64,000 nucleotides of DNA, from contig NZ_CP116339.1 in assembly GCF_028198165.1 (NCBI RefSeq), positions 806,001 to 870,000 on the forward strand, read 5' to 3'. Below the pieces are notes generated by a model. The model was not told the DNA's origin. It did not search any database and saw nothing but the letters and a program-made list of their open reading frames with translations. A program made the translations under genes and the position numbers. The stretch is from Pseudoxanthomonas sp. JBR18. Its GTDB lineage: Bacteria > Pseudomonadota > Gammaproteobacteria > Xanthomonadales > Xanthomonadaceae. Shown one piece after another: positions 37,742 to 46,305 of this stretch (position 1 is the stretch's first letter; the number at the start of each line of letters is the position of its first letter).

Positions 37742-39478
37742 TCATGCATCCTCGGTCACCCGCAGCACTTCCTCGATGGTGGTCATGCCGGCCAACGCCT
37801 TGGCGATGCCGTCCTCGTACATCGTGCGCATGCCGGCCTGGCGGGCCAGTGATTCGATCTCGCCCATGCCGGCGTGGCGCATCACCGCCGAACGCAGTGC
37901 GTCGTCCATCACCAGGAACTCGGTGATGGTGGTGCGGCCCAGGTAGCCGGTGGGCGCGATGGCCGAGCCGCGCGGGCGATACAGGAAGATCTCGCCTTCG
38001 AGCTGGTGACGACGCAGGTCGAAGCGCGCGATCTCCTCGGGCGTTGCCGGGTAGCGCTCGGCGTGCTGCGGCTCCAGCCGGCGCACCAGGCGCTGGGCCA
38101 GGATGCCATTGACCGTGGAGGTCAGCAGATAGTCCTCCACGCCCATGTCCAGCATGCGGGTGATGCCGCCGGCGGCGTTGTTGGTGTGCAGAGTGGAGAG
38201 CACCAGGTGGCCGGTGAGCGCGGACTGGATGGCGATGCGCGCGGTTTCCAGGTCGCGCATTTCGCCAATCATGATGATGTCCGGATCCTGGCGCACAATG
38301 CTGCGCAGGGCACTGGCGAAGTCCAGGCCGATCTGCGGTTTGGCCTGGATCTGGTTGATGCCCTCGATCTGGTACTCGATCGGGTCCTCGACCGTAATGA
38401 TCTTGACGTCTTCGGTGTTGAGCTGGCTCAGCGCGGTGTACAGCGTGGTGGTCTTGCCCGAGCCGGTCGGCCCGGTCACCAGCAGGATGCCGTGCGGCTG
38501 CTCGAGCACCTTGAGGAACTGCGGCAGGAACGCGTCGGTGAAACCCAGCCGCTGGAAGTCGAACACTACCGTCTCGCGGTCCAGCAGGCGCATCACCACG
38601 CTCTCACCATGCGCGGTGGGCACCGTGGACACGCGCAGGTCCAGCTCCTTGCCCTGCACGCGCAGCTGGATGCGCCCATCCTGCGGCAGGCGGCGCTCGG
38701 CGATGTTGAGCCGGGCCATGATCTTGACGCGGCTGATCACCGCGGCGGTGAGGTTGGCCGGGGGACTTTCGCCCTCCTCCAGCACGCCATCGACGCGGTA
38801 GCGCACCTTGAGCCGGTTCTCGAACGGCTCGATGTGGATGTCCGAGGCGCGCAGCTCTACCGCACGCTGGATCACCAGGTTGACCAGGCGGATGACCGGC
38901 GCCTCGGAGGCCAGGTCGCGCAGATGCTCGACATCGTCCAGGTCGCCACCGGCCTCGCCATCGGCGTTCTCGACGATGGCACCCATCGCGCTGCGGCCCT
39001 GGCCGTGCCAGCGTTCGATGACGTCGTCGATCTCCGAACGCAGGCCGACCCGCACCCGCACGGCACCGCCGATGGCCATGCGCACCGCGTCGGCGGCATA
39101 GGCATCGCAGGGATCGGCCACCCACAGATCGAGCACGCCATCGTGCTCGGCCAGCGGACAGACATGAAACTGTTTGAGGAAGCGCAGCGAGAGGGTCACA
39201 TCCTCCGGCAGTTCCGGCGGGACGTCGGGCAGTTGCTTGGTCGAGAGCAGCTCAAGTCCCAGCACGTCGGCGCTGGTCTCGGCGTGGTCGCGCTCGGACA
39301 CCAGGCCCAGGCGCAGCAGCAGGGCCAGCACGCTGCCACCGGTCTCTTCCTGCAGGCGCCGCGCACGGGCCAGATCGACATCCTTCAGCCGGCCCTTGGC
39401 CAGCAGCGCTGCAACCACGCGCTCATCGGCCGGAACCGACACGTCCATATCTGGAATCAGGGCAGGCACCGCACTCAC
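37742..39478 (-). CDS. gspE: Type II secretion ATPase GspE (XpsE)
   Basis: Hexameric cytoplasmic ATPase powering pseudopilus assembly, docked to GspL. The 578 residues have an N1E domain (about 15-150), SDIHIEPFENRLKVRYRVDG, Walker A GPTGSGKTT at 336-344, an Asp box near ITVEDPIEYQ, and Walker B IIMIGEMRD at 401-409. The zinc-binding four-cysteine module normally found between about 470 and 515 has no cysteine here, apparently a trait of XpsE-type proteins. GTG start at 39478 with GGAGG five bases upstream. Confidence 0.96.
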   Translation of the reverse strand: MSAVPALIPDMDVSVPADERVVAALLAKGRLKDVDLARARRLQEETGGSVLALLLRLGLVSERDHAETSADVLGLELLSTKQLPDVPPELPEDVTLSLRFLKQFHVCPLAEHDGVLDLWVADPCDAYAADAVRMAIGGAVRVRVGLRSEIDDVIERWHGQGRSAMGAIVENADGEAGGDLDDVEHLRDLASEAPVIRLVNLVIQRAVELRASDIHIEPFENRLKVRYRVDGVLEEGESPPANLTAAVISRVKIMARLNIAERRLPQDGRIQLRVQGKELDLRVSTVPTAHGESVVMRLLDRETVVFDFQRLGFTDAFLPQFLKVLEQPHGILLVTGPTGSGKTTTLYTALSQLNTEDVKIITVEDPIEYQIEGINQIQAKPQIGLDFASALRSIVRQDPDIIMIGEMRDLETARIAIQSALTGHLVLSTLHTNNAAGGITRMLDMGVEDYLLTSTVNGILAQRLVRRLEPQHAERYPATPEEIARFDLRRHQLEGEIFLYRPRGSAIAPTGYLGRTTITEFLVMDDALRSAVMRHAGMGEIESLARQAGMRTMYEDGIAKALAGMTTIEEVLRVTEDA

Positions 39479-39540
39479 ACGCGCCTCCGGCGACGAGAGA
39501 AGAGCCTCACTTTAGCAGGCCCCACGACAGCCCTGTGCCG

Positions 39541-39572
39541 AAAAAAAAGCCCCGACCGCACGGCCGGGGCTT
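39541..39572 (-). terminator. Terminator of the subtilisin-like protease gene
   Basis: On the minus strand AAGCCCCG (39565-39572) pairs with CGGGGCTT (39547-39554), with two further pairs inside, and is followed by eight T residues at 39541-39548. It lies 25 bases after the protease stop codon and separates it from the gspE promoter region. Confidence 0.93.
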
Positions 39573-39596
39573 CGTGTCACAAAAGCAGCAACGCGT

Positions 39597-41525
39597 TTAC
39601 TGGCGCGCGGTGAAGGTCGCGCCGGAGTAGGACGACTCGCCCACGAGCTTGATGTAGTAGGTCCCGGCCTGCGGATTGCTGATGCGGACCGACTCGTTGT
39701 TGCCCGAGCGGGTGGACTTGGCGTCGTAGCTGCTGGAGGTCGGCTCCTTGCCGTAGCTCACGTACATCGACAGATTGCCCTTGCCACCGGCGGTAACGAA
39801 GGAGATCGTCGTGCCGGCGCTGGCCTGGAAGCTGTACAGGGTTTCCGAGCCGGCCGCACCGGACACCTTGACCTTGTCGCGGTTCTCGATCGGCGTGGCC
39901 ACCGGACCGCACTGCTCGGTGGCCGGGTCGCAGGGTTCGACGATGGCGGCCTCGACCGCCGCTGCGGCGTCGACGATGCCTGCGCCAATCTGACGATTGG
40001 CGGCCGGGTCTACTGCCGGGGTATGGGCAGTGGCCTGCAGCATCGCGGTGACCTCGGTCGGCGTCAGCAGCGGCAGGCCGGCATCCAGCCGCGCCCCCTG
40101 CATCAGCGCGACCACGCCGGCCACGTGGGGCGCCGCCTGCGAGGTGCCGGCGTAACCGCCGTAGTTGCTGTCATTGGGCACCGGGGTGGTGGCCCCAGAG
40201 TTGAGCGCCTGCCAGACGAAGCCGTCGTTGACCGGGGTACCCGAGCTGCCGTCGTTGGCGTACACCCCGCCCCCTGGCGCGGCGATCTCCACCGTCGTGC
40301 CGTAGTTGGAATAGTAGGCGCGCCGGCTGGTGATGCCGGTGGACGCCACGGTGATCACGCCCGGGCAGCTGGCCGGTGAGAAGTTGGCCGCATCGGCGTT
40401 GCTGTTGCCCGCCGAGACCACCACCGAGGCGCCCAGCGCATTGGCTTGCGCCACGGCCTGGCCAGTAACGCTGGAGGCCGAACACACGCCCGAGCCGCCC
40501 AGGCTGAGGTTGATGACCTGCGCAGGGTGGGTGTTGGCCGGCACGCCGCTCACGGTGCCGCCGGCGGCCCAGATGATCGCGTCGGCGATGTCGCTGTCAT
40601 AGCCGCCGCAGTGACCCAGCACGCGCACCGGCAGGATCTTGGCGTTGTAGGCGACGCCGGCCATGCCGCGCGCGTTGTTGGTCAGCTCCGCACCGGCGGT
40701 GCTGGCCACGTGGGTACCGTGCCAGGAGCTGTCTTCCGGCGGATTGCTGGCGTCGGTACAGGCACTGAGCCAGGGCTCCTCGGTGGTCCAGTCACCGGTA
40801 TCCCAGCCGCCGGGCGCGCGCCCGTCGGTGTCACGGCCGGACACCAGGCTGTCGGTGATGAAGTCGTAGCCGGCATCGCCCAGCGAGGTATCCACGTCGA
40901 CATGGGTGGTGATGCCGGTGTCCAGCACCGCGATCACGATGCCATTGCCATCGGCCAGGTCCCAGGCGTTGTTGACGTTGGCGCCGCCTTCGTTGGCATT
41001 GCCGGAGGCCGTGACGGTGCCATCCGGCGTTTTCAGGTGCCACTGGTAGTTGGCGTAGTAGGTGTCGCTGGGGGTGAAGGTGGCCGACTGCAGCGCCGCC
41101 GGTGCCTGGATGTCGCGCACCGGACGGCGCAGCACGTCGGCCTGCACACTGACCACGTTGGGGTCGGCCGCGAGCTGGCGCATGAAGGCCGCAGCCTCCA
41201 CCCGGTCCAGCTTGCGCGAAGTCCGCACCAGCTCGCCGCCGGTGGCCAGCTTGCGCATGTACCGGGCCGAGGGCGTCTTGCCGGCGGCATTCAGGCCCGC
41301 ACGCGACAAGGCCTGGGTCGCGTTGCCGGCCACGGTTGCACTGGACCTGGCCGTGGCGCCATCGCGATAGGTGATGATGAAGCGGCCGATTTTCTGGTCC
41401 GCATCCGCGCCGGTCGGCAGCGGCATGATCTTCAGCCCTGGCGCGGGCTGGGCGGCCGCCGCAGCCCCTGCGGACATGACCATGACGATGCCCGACAGGG
41501 CGACCGAGAGGAGTTTGGTTTTCAT
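39597..41525 (-). CDS. Secreted subtilisin-like serine protease (S8) with C-terminal PPC domain
   Basis: The 642-residue preproprotease has a signal peptide (about 1-25), an inhibitor-like propeptide (about 45-135), a peptidase S8 domain and a pre-peptidase C-terminal domain (about 548-640, with YSFQASAGTTISF and GTYYIKLVGES). The catalytic triad is complete: Asp202 in VLDTGI, His269 in WHGTHVAS and Ser462 in GTSQAAPHVAG. Asn372 in SAGNSN can be the oxyanion residue. The gene lies just upstream of the type II secretion cluster on the same strand, ends in its own terminator, and is a natural cargo candidate. Substrate preference is unknown. Confidence 0.93.
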   Translation of the reverse strand: MKTKLLSVALSGIVMVMSAGAAAAAQPAPGLKIMPLPTGADADQKIGRFIITYRDGATARSSATVAGNATQALSRAGLNAAGKTPSARYMRKLATGGELVRTSRKLDRVEAAAFMRQLAADPNVVSVQADVLRRPVRDIQAPAALQSATFTPSDTYYANYQWHLKTPDGTVTASGNANEGGANVNNAWDLADGNGIVIAVLDTGITTHVDVDTSLGDAGYDFITDSLVSGRDTDGRAPGGWDTGDWTTEEPWLSACTDASNPPEDSSWHGTHVASTAGAELTNNARGMAGVAYNAKILPVRVLGHCGGYDSDIADAIIWAAGGTVSGVPANTHPAQVINLSLGGSGVCSASSVTGQAVAQANALGASVVVSAGNSNADAANFSPASCPGVITVASTGITSRRAYYSNYGTTVEIAAPGGGVYANDGSSGTPVNDGFVWQALNSGATTPVPNDSNYGGYAGTSQAAPHVAGVVALMQGARLDAGLPLLTPTEVTAMLQATAHTPAVDPAANRQIGAGIVDAAAAVEAAIVEPCDPATEQCGPVATPIENRDKVKVSGAAGSETLYSFQASAGTTISFVTAGGKGNLSMYVSYGKEPTSSSYDAKSTRSGNNESVRISNPQAGTYYIKLVGESSYSGATFTARQ

Positions 41526-41676
41526 TGCGGTGCGTTCCTTGTGCGAAATGAAGTTGCTGGCCGTTCGTTGCGGCATGGTGTGGCCCCCTGAGCCCCGGCT
41601 GGCCTGGGCCGGGTTGTCGACATGCGCGTCCTGCGTGCCGGGCGACCCGCGGGCCGCCCGGCCTGTGTCCTGCTGA

Positions 41677-44600
41677 CTACCAGCCGAAGCCGGCGCCCAC
41701 GCCCACCGAGCGTTCGTCCCCACTGAAGGCGCCGCCGACGGTGACCGTGGCACGCTCGCTGATGGCGCGCTGATAGCCCACCGACAGCGCGTTCTCGCCG
41801 CCCTGGAAGCCCACGCCGACGCCCACCCGGTTGTCGGTGCGAATGCCCGCCGCGCTGGTGGCCATGTTGAGCATGGCGGCGTTCATCGCGCCCTGGCGGT
41901 CGATGCGGCGGTCCTGTTCGCTGAAACGACGGTCGGTGTCGCGCTTGTAGCCTTCGAAATCCTGGTTCCAGGCCTCGAAGCGCGCGTCGGTGTAGGCATT
42001 GGCCGCGGTCAAGGTCTCGGTCGCGGTGGTGTCGGCGTAGGCCCGCACGTCGGCCGGGACCGCCGGCACGCTGGCGGTGCGGATCTGGCCACTGCCGGTC
42101 GTGCTGGTCTGGCTTTCGTCCGTTGCCTCGGAGGCCACCCGCGTATCCGCGGCGGCGACCGGCTCGCCCTCGGCCGCCGTGGTGGGCGCACCTTCGGTCG
42201 ACGCGGTGGAAGCGACGCGGCTGGCCGTGCGCGAGGCGGACGCAGAGGTTTTAGTGCTGTCACCCCCAGCCAGCTCGGTGACCCGATTGTCCAGCGCGCT
42301 GATCGCATCACCCACCGAGTGGTAGGCGTCGCCCTGGACGACGAAGGTCGGTGCGGTCATGCCGCCCAGCGGTCCGACCGCCGCGCCGCCGCCCAGGTAG
42401 TTCGCGTAGGCCTGCATGGTCTGGAACAGCTGACCGCCGTTGATCGCATCGGTGCTGCCTGCGGCAAGCGAGCCGGCGCTGAGGTTGACGATGCGACGCG
42501 TGGCAGGACCGCCGCGTCCATTGCCGCTGCCCAGCGAGACCGTATCGGCCTCGTAGGTCCGCGAGCCGGCGCCGAGCGCGACGGAGTTGGCGCCGGTCGC
42601 ACCGGCGTTGGCGCCGAGGGCCACGCCGTTGGACGCACTCTGGCGCACGAAGGCGTTGTAGCCGACGGTCACCGCATTCTCGCCGTAGGTCGTCGCCTGA
42701 CGGCCGATCGCTGTGCTGTTGACACCGCTGGCCAGGCTCTTGACACCGACCGCCACCGCACCGGTCGCGGCGGCTTCGCTGTTGGCGCCCAGCGACACGG
42801 TCCGCAGGCCGCTGGCGGTCGCGTTGGCGCCCACCGCCGTGGCGTTGTCGGCCAAGGCCGTGGCGCCGGCGCCATAGGCCGATGCCCCATTGCCTATCGC
42901 ATTGGCCGCTTCGCCGGCCGCGACCGCGTTGTCGCCATCCACATACGCCCCGGCATCGCTGTCGGCACTGCCGCTGGCCTGGAAGTACTTGTTGGTGGTC
43001 TCCGCCGTGGACGCCACCGCGTCGAGCTGGGCCTTGTTTACCGCATCGGTGTCCTCGGTGCCCGCCGCGACGTTGGTGATCTGACGTTCGGCGCCTTCGG
43101 CGCCCACCGAGACCGTATGGTCGCGGTCGGCCTCGGCATTGGCGCCCAGGGCCACGGCATCGTCGGCCGATGCATAGGCATTCACCCCGATCGCCGTGCT
43201 GTCGTCACCGGAAGCGTAGGTGTTGTGGCCCAGCGCCGTGCTGTATTCGCCCGTCGCCCACGCCCCGTTGCCGAAGGCCGAACCGCCCGTGCCGGTGGCG
43301 CGGGTGTTGATCAGACCAAACAAGGTGCTGCCGCCGACGGCGGTGGATTCGGCGCCCGATGCCTGGCTGAATTCACCCAGTGCCGTGGCGCTCTCGCCAT
43401 CGGCCGAGGCCGCCAGGCCCAGCGCGGTGGCGTAGTCGCCCGCGGCGAGGGACTCGGCGCCGATCGAGGTGGCGCCCAGGCCGCTGGCGCCCGCCAGGAA
43501 GCCGGCAGCGGTGGATTCCACCCCGCTGGCGATGCTCTCGGCGCCGAACGCCGAAGCCCCGTCCCCGGACGCGCTGCTGTAGTAGCCCGAGGCGGTCGAT
43601 TCGATCCCGGAGGCCTCGCTCAGCGCACCGTTGGCCACGCTGCCATCGCCCGAAGCCAGGCTGGCCGCGCCGGTCGCCGTCGACTGCTCGCCGCTGGCCT
43701 CGGCTTCCGCGCCAGTCGCCGTGGCGTAATCGCCCAGCGCCTGCGCACCGGCACCCTGGGCGGTCGCGTTGTCGGCCAGCGCGCTGGCACCGGCGCCGGT
43801 GGCCGTGGCGTTGTCGGCGAAGGCCGTGGCGCCGGCGCCATAGGCCGATGCGCCGTTGCCAATGGCATTGGACGCCTCGCCAGCGGCCGTGGCGTTGTCG
43901 CCATCGACGTACGCGCCGGCATCGCTGTCGGCACTGCCGCTGGCCTGGAAGTACTTGCTGGTGGTCTCGGCGGTGTCTGCCACCGCATCGAGCTGCGCCT
44001 TGTTCACCGCATCGGTGTCCTCGGTGCCGGCCGCCACGTTGGTGATCTGGCGTTCGGCGCCCTCGGCCCCCACCGAGACCGCGTTGTCGCGGTCGGCCAC
44101 GGCGTTGGCGCCCAGCGCCACGGCGCCTTGCACACCGGGTTCCACCATGGCGTTGGCACCCAGGGCCATGCTGTCGCCGCTGTCGGGGAAGACGATGCTG
44201 TTCCAACCGATCGCGATGCTCTGGTCGCCGCCGGCGGCAGCCAAGCCGCCCAGCGCCACGCTGCCATCGCCTTGGGCCAGGGCGTTTTCACCCACCGCGG
44301 TGGCACGCGGCCCCGTGGCGCGCGACCAGGCGCCAACGGCGGTACTGAAGACTTCGCTGGAACGCGCCTGACTTCCGACCGCCACGCTGTTGTCGCCGCG
44401 TGCCGTGCTGGCCTGCCCCAACGCGGTGGCGCTTTCGCCGCTGGCTTCGGACACCACGCCCAGTGCCGTGCTGCCGTAGTTGGTGGCATGCGCCGCGGTG
44501 CCGATGGCCGTGCTCTCCTGGCCGCTGGCCTCGGTCGACCAGGTCTCCTCCTCCCAGGTCGTGCCGTTGACCACCGTCATCTGCCCGCCGATGGCCGTGG

Positions 44601-45894
44601 CGCTCTGCCCGGTTGCCTGACTGCCCACGCCGTAGGCCGAGGCTCCCGGGGCATCGGCGACGCTGTCGTAGCCGACCGCCGTTGCCATATCCGCCATTGC
44701 CGTCGCGCCGGCGCCATAAGCCGAAGCGCCGGTGCCGATCGCGTTGCTGGCTTCGCCCACCGCGGTGCTGTCGTCACCGTCGGCATAGGCGCCGGCCTGG
44801 CTGGCGTCGCTGCCGTTCATCGCCAGGTATTTGTTGGCGGTGGTGGCCTGGTCCAGCTGCGCCTTGTTCACCGCATCGGTGTCCTCGGTGCCCGCGGCGA
44901 CATTGGTGATCTGGCGTTCGGCGCCCTCGGCACCCACCGAGACCGTGTTGTCGCGGTCGGCCACGGCGTTGGCGCCCAGCGCCACGCTGTTCTCGCCGCT
45001 GGCCGTGCTCCAGGCACCCAGGGCGGTGGCGCCAGGCGTCAGCGCTTCGGCCCAGGTCCCGAAGGCCGACGTCAGGTCGCCTTCGGCGCCTGCGCCGGCA
45101 CCGACCGCGGTCGCGCCAAAGCCCAGCGCGTGGTTGTCGACGACCAGCAGGTCCGGCAGGCCAAACAGGTAGTCGCCCACGTCGAAGCTGCTGCCAACGG
45201 CCGTGCTGCCGCTGCCCTGCGCGCTCGAATACCCACCCAGCGCGGTGGCGTAACTGCCGTCCGCGACGCTGTAAAAGCCATTGGCCGTGGAGAAGGCGCC
45301 GGCCGCCAGCGACTCTGCGCCGTGCGCCGATGCGCCATCGCCGCTGGCCGTCGCCAAAAAGCCCTGCGCGGTGGATTCGATGCCCGAGGCGAGACTTTCC
45401 GCGCCGCTGGCGGTGGCGCCATCGGCCGAGGCGGTGCTGTAGTAACCCGAGGCGGTGGATTCAAGACCGGAGGCCTGGCTCAGCGCGCCGGTGGCGCTGC
45501 TTGCATCGCCGCTGGCCAGCGCCGCCGCGCCCATGGCGGTGGACTGATCGCCGCTGGCTTCGCTCTGGACGCCCACGGCGGTAGAGGTGGTGCCAGAGGC
45601 GAGCGCGCCGCACCCCACGGCAATGGAGAGGTCGCCGGTCGCCCGTGCCACGCGGCTGGCGGCGTCGGCGCAGGCGGCAGCCTGGGGGGAGATCGCGGTG
45701 CTGGCCTGGCCCGGGGAACGACCGCCCCCGATGGACTGGGCGAGCGCGGTCTGGGAGAGGATCAGGGCCGTGGTGACCGTCGCGGCCTGCAACAGCCGCG
45801 CGCCCTTGCCCTTGCCTTTGGCCTTGGCCAGTTCGGAAGCGACCACGACCAGGCCACGCTCAGCGTCCCACAGCTTGCAGAAAATGCGATTCAT
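41677..45894 (-). CDS. Trimeric autotransporter adhesin (YadA-like, type Vc)
   Basis: Giant surface adhesin of 1405 residues from ATG 45894, with AAGGA eight bases upstream. In order: an extended signal peptide (MNRIFCKLWDAERGLVVVAS ... TALAQ, about 1-53), a long head of left-handed beta-roll repeats (S-x-A-x-G every 14-16 residues), three near-identical necks (about 312-349, 600-637, 922-959; GAEGAERQITNVAAGTEDTD), a fourth neck near 1130-1165, a Ser/Thr/Ala-rich stalk, a coiled coil (about 1285-1335), and the YadA anchor ending in tryptophan. Three head-neck modules look like internal duplications. The ligand is unknown. Confidence 0.95.
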   Translation of the reverse strand: MNRIFCKLWDAERGLVVVASELAKAKGKGKGARLLQAATVTTALILSQTALAQSIGGGRSPGQASTAISPQAAACADAASRVARATGDLSIAVGCGALASGTTSTAVGVQSEASGDQSTAMGAAALASGDASSATGALSQASGLESTASGYYSTASADGATASGAESLASGIESTAQGFLATASGDGASAHGAESLAAGAFSTANGFYSVADGSYATALGGYSSAQGSGSTAVGSSFDVGDYLFGLPDLLVVDNHALGFGATAVGAGAGAEGDLTSAFGTWAEALTPGATALGAWSTASGENSVALGANAVADRDNTVSVGAEGAERQITNVAAGTEDTDAVNKAQLDQATTANKYLAMNGSDASQAGAYADGDDSTAVGEASNAIGTGASAYGAGATAMADMATAVGYDSVADAPGASAYGVGSQATGQSATAIGGQMTVVNGTTWEEETWSTEASGQESTAIGTAAHATNYGSTALGVVSEASGESATALGQASTARGDNSVAVGSQARSSEVFSTAVGAWSRATGPRATAVGENALAQGDGSVALGGLAAAGGDQSIAIGWNSIVFPDSGDSMALGANAMVEPGVQGAVALGANAVADRDNAVSVGAEGAERQITNVAAGTEDTDAVNKAQLDAVADTAETTSKYFQASGSADSDAGAYVDGDNATAAGEASNAIGNGASAYGAGATAFADNATATGAGASALADNATAQGAGAQALGDYATATGAEAEASGEQSTATGAASLASGDGSVANGALSEASGIESTASGYYSSASGDGASAFGAESIASGVESTAAGFLAGASGLGATSIGAESLAAGDYATALGLAASADGESATALGEFSQASGAESTAVGGSTLFGLINTRATGTGGSAFGNGAWATGEYSTALGHNTYASGDDSTAIGVNAYASADDAVALGANAEADRDHTVSVGAEGAERQITNVAAGTEDTDAVNKAQLDAVASTAETTNKYFQASGSADSDAGAYVDGDNAVAAGEAANAIGNGASAYGAGATALADNATAVGANATASGLRTVSLGANSEAAATGAVAVGVKSLASGVNSTAIGRQATTYGENAVTVGYNAFVRQSASNGVALGANAGATGANSVALGAGSRTYEADTVSLGSGNGRGGPATRRIVNLSAGSLAAGSTDAINGGQLFQTMQAYANYLGGGAAVGPLGGMTAPTFVVQGDAYHSVGDAISALDNRVTELAGGDSTKTSASASRTASRVASTASTEGAPTTAAEGEPVAAADTRVASEATDESQTSTTGSGQIRTASVPAVPADVRAYADTTATETLTAANAYTDARFEAWNQDFEGYKRDTDRRFSEQDRRIDRQGAMNAAMLNMATSAAGIRTDNRVGVGVGFQGGENALSVGYQRAISERATVTVGGAFSGDERSVGVGAGFGW

Positions 45895-46221
45895 CCTTCC
45901 TTTCCTTGGGCGTTGTTGTTGTTCGGATTTTTTTGGGCAAAGAGCTCCCGCGGCGCGCAAACGGAAATTTGCGCACAGGGGTTCGCGAGGAGATCTTTTT
46001 TCGGTACTTCGGGAGGTCCGCTGACTTGCGGGGGGATTTATGGCGGACCTGGCGCGTTGACGGAGGTCACGTGCTTGATTCGATAGTCATCCAGGGGATT
46101 TCAGTGCGTCAAGTGGCGTTCATGCCACAGCTTGACACACGCAACCCTTTGTTAAAAAAGGGGTTTTAGCTGATCCCGAGCTGAATCAAGGCTCGAAAAG
46201 CGTCAAAATTTTGTCACGTAA

Positions 46222-46237
46222 AGTGATGGACGTCACA
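46222..46237 (-). promoter_or_regulatory. CRP/Clp-like binding site
   Basis: The minus strand reads TGTGA-CGTCCA-TCACT, matching nine of ten bases of the CRP/Clp consensus TGTGA-N6-TCACA. Xanthomonas Clp, a CRP homologue controlled by cyclic di-GMP, recognises the same sequence. Its centre is about 73 bases upstream of the putative adhesin transcription start, suiting class I activation. It touches the U run of the purL terminator. Function is inference. Confidence 0.55.
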
Positions 46238-46276
46238 AAAAAGAGCGCCCGCCGAACAAATCGGCGGGCGCGCTCT
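46237..46276 (-). terminator. purL terminator
   Basis: On the minus strand a GC-rich stem forms between TCGGCGGGCG (46261-46270) and CGCCCGCCGA (46246-46255), extended by GAGCG/CGCTC around a two-base bulge. It is followed by TTTTTT at 46237-46242, 30 bases after the purL stop. Confidence 0.9.
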
Positions 46277-46305
46277 GGCAACACGTTGCAGTGCAGTAAA
46301 CCGGA

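Larger units (their letters stand above)
45895..46305. other. Intergenic region upstream of the adhesin gene
   Basis: This 411-base gap holds, from the right, the purL terminator, a CRP/Clp-like site and a possible minus-strand promoter (TTGATT at 46184-46189, TAAAAC at 46163-46168, spacer 15). A hairpin-forming stretch around 46143-46165 follows, then a leader of about 260 bases. It is clearly richer in AT than the neighbouring genes. No open reading frame of interest was seen. Confidence 0.6.

Noticed and set aside
41677..45894. Regularly spaced DNA repeats that could suggest a CRISPR array
   Set aside because: Repeat units code in frame for YadA-type head motifs and vary continuously; there are no constant repeats with unrelated spacers.
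42319..46086. Long plus-strand open frame (over 1250 codons) opposite the adhesin gene
   Set aside because: It arises from the periodic GC-rich codons of the adhesin repeats; its product has no start signal, domains or realistic composition.
46143..46165. Terminator at the hairpin in the adhesin upstream region
   Set aside because: The stem is short, bulged and AT-rich, and no gene ends there.
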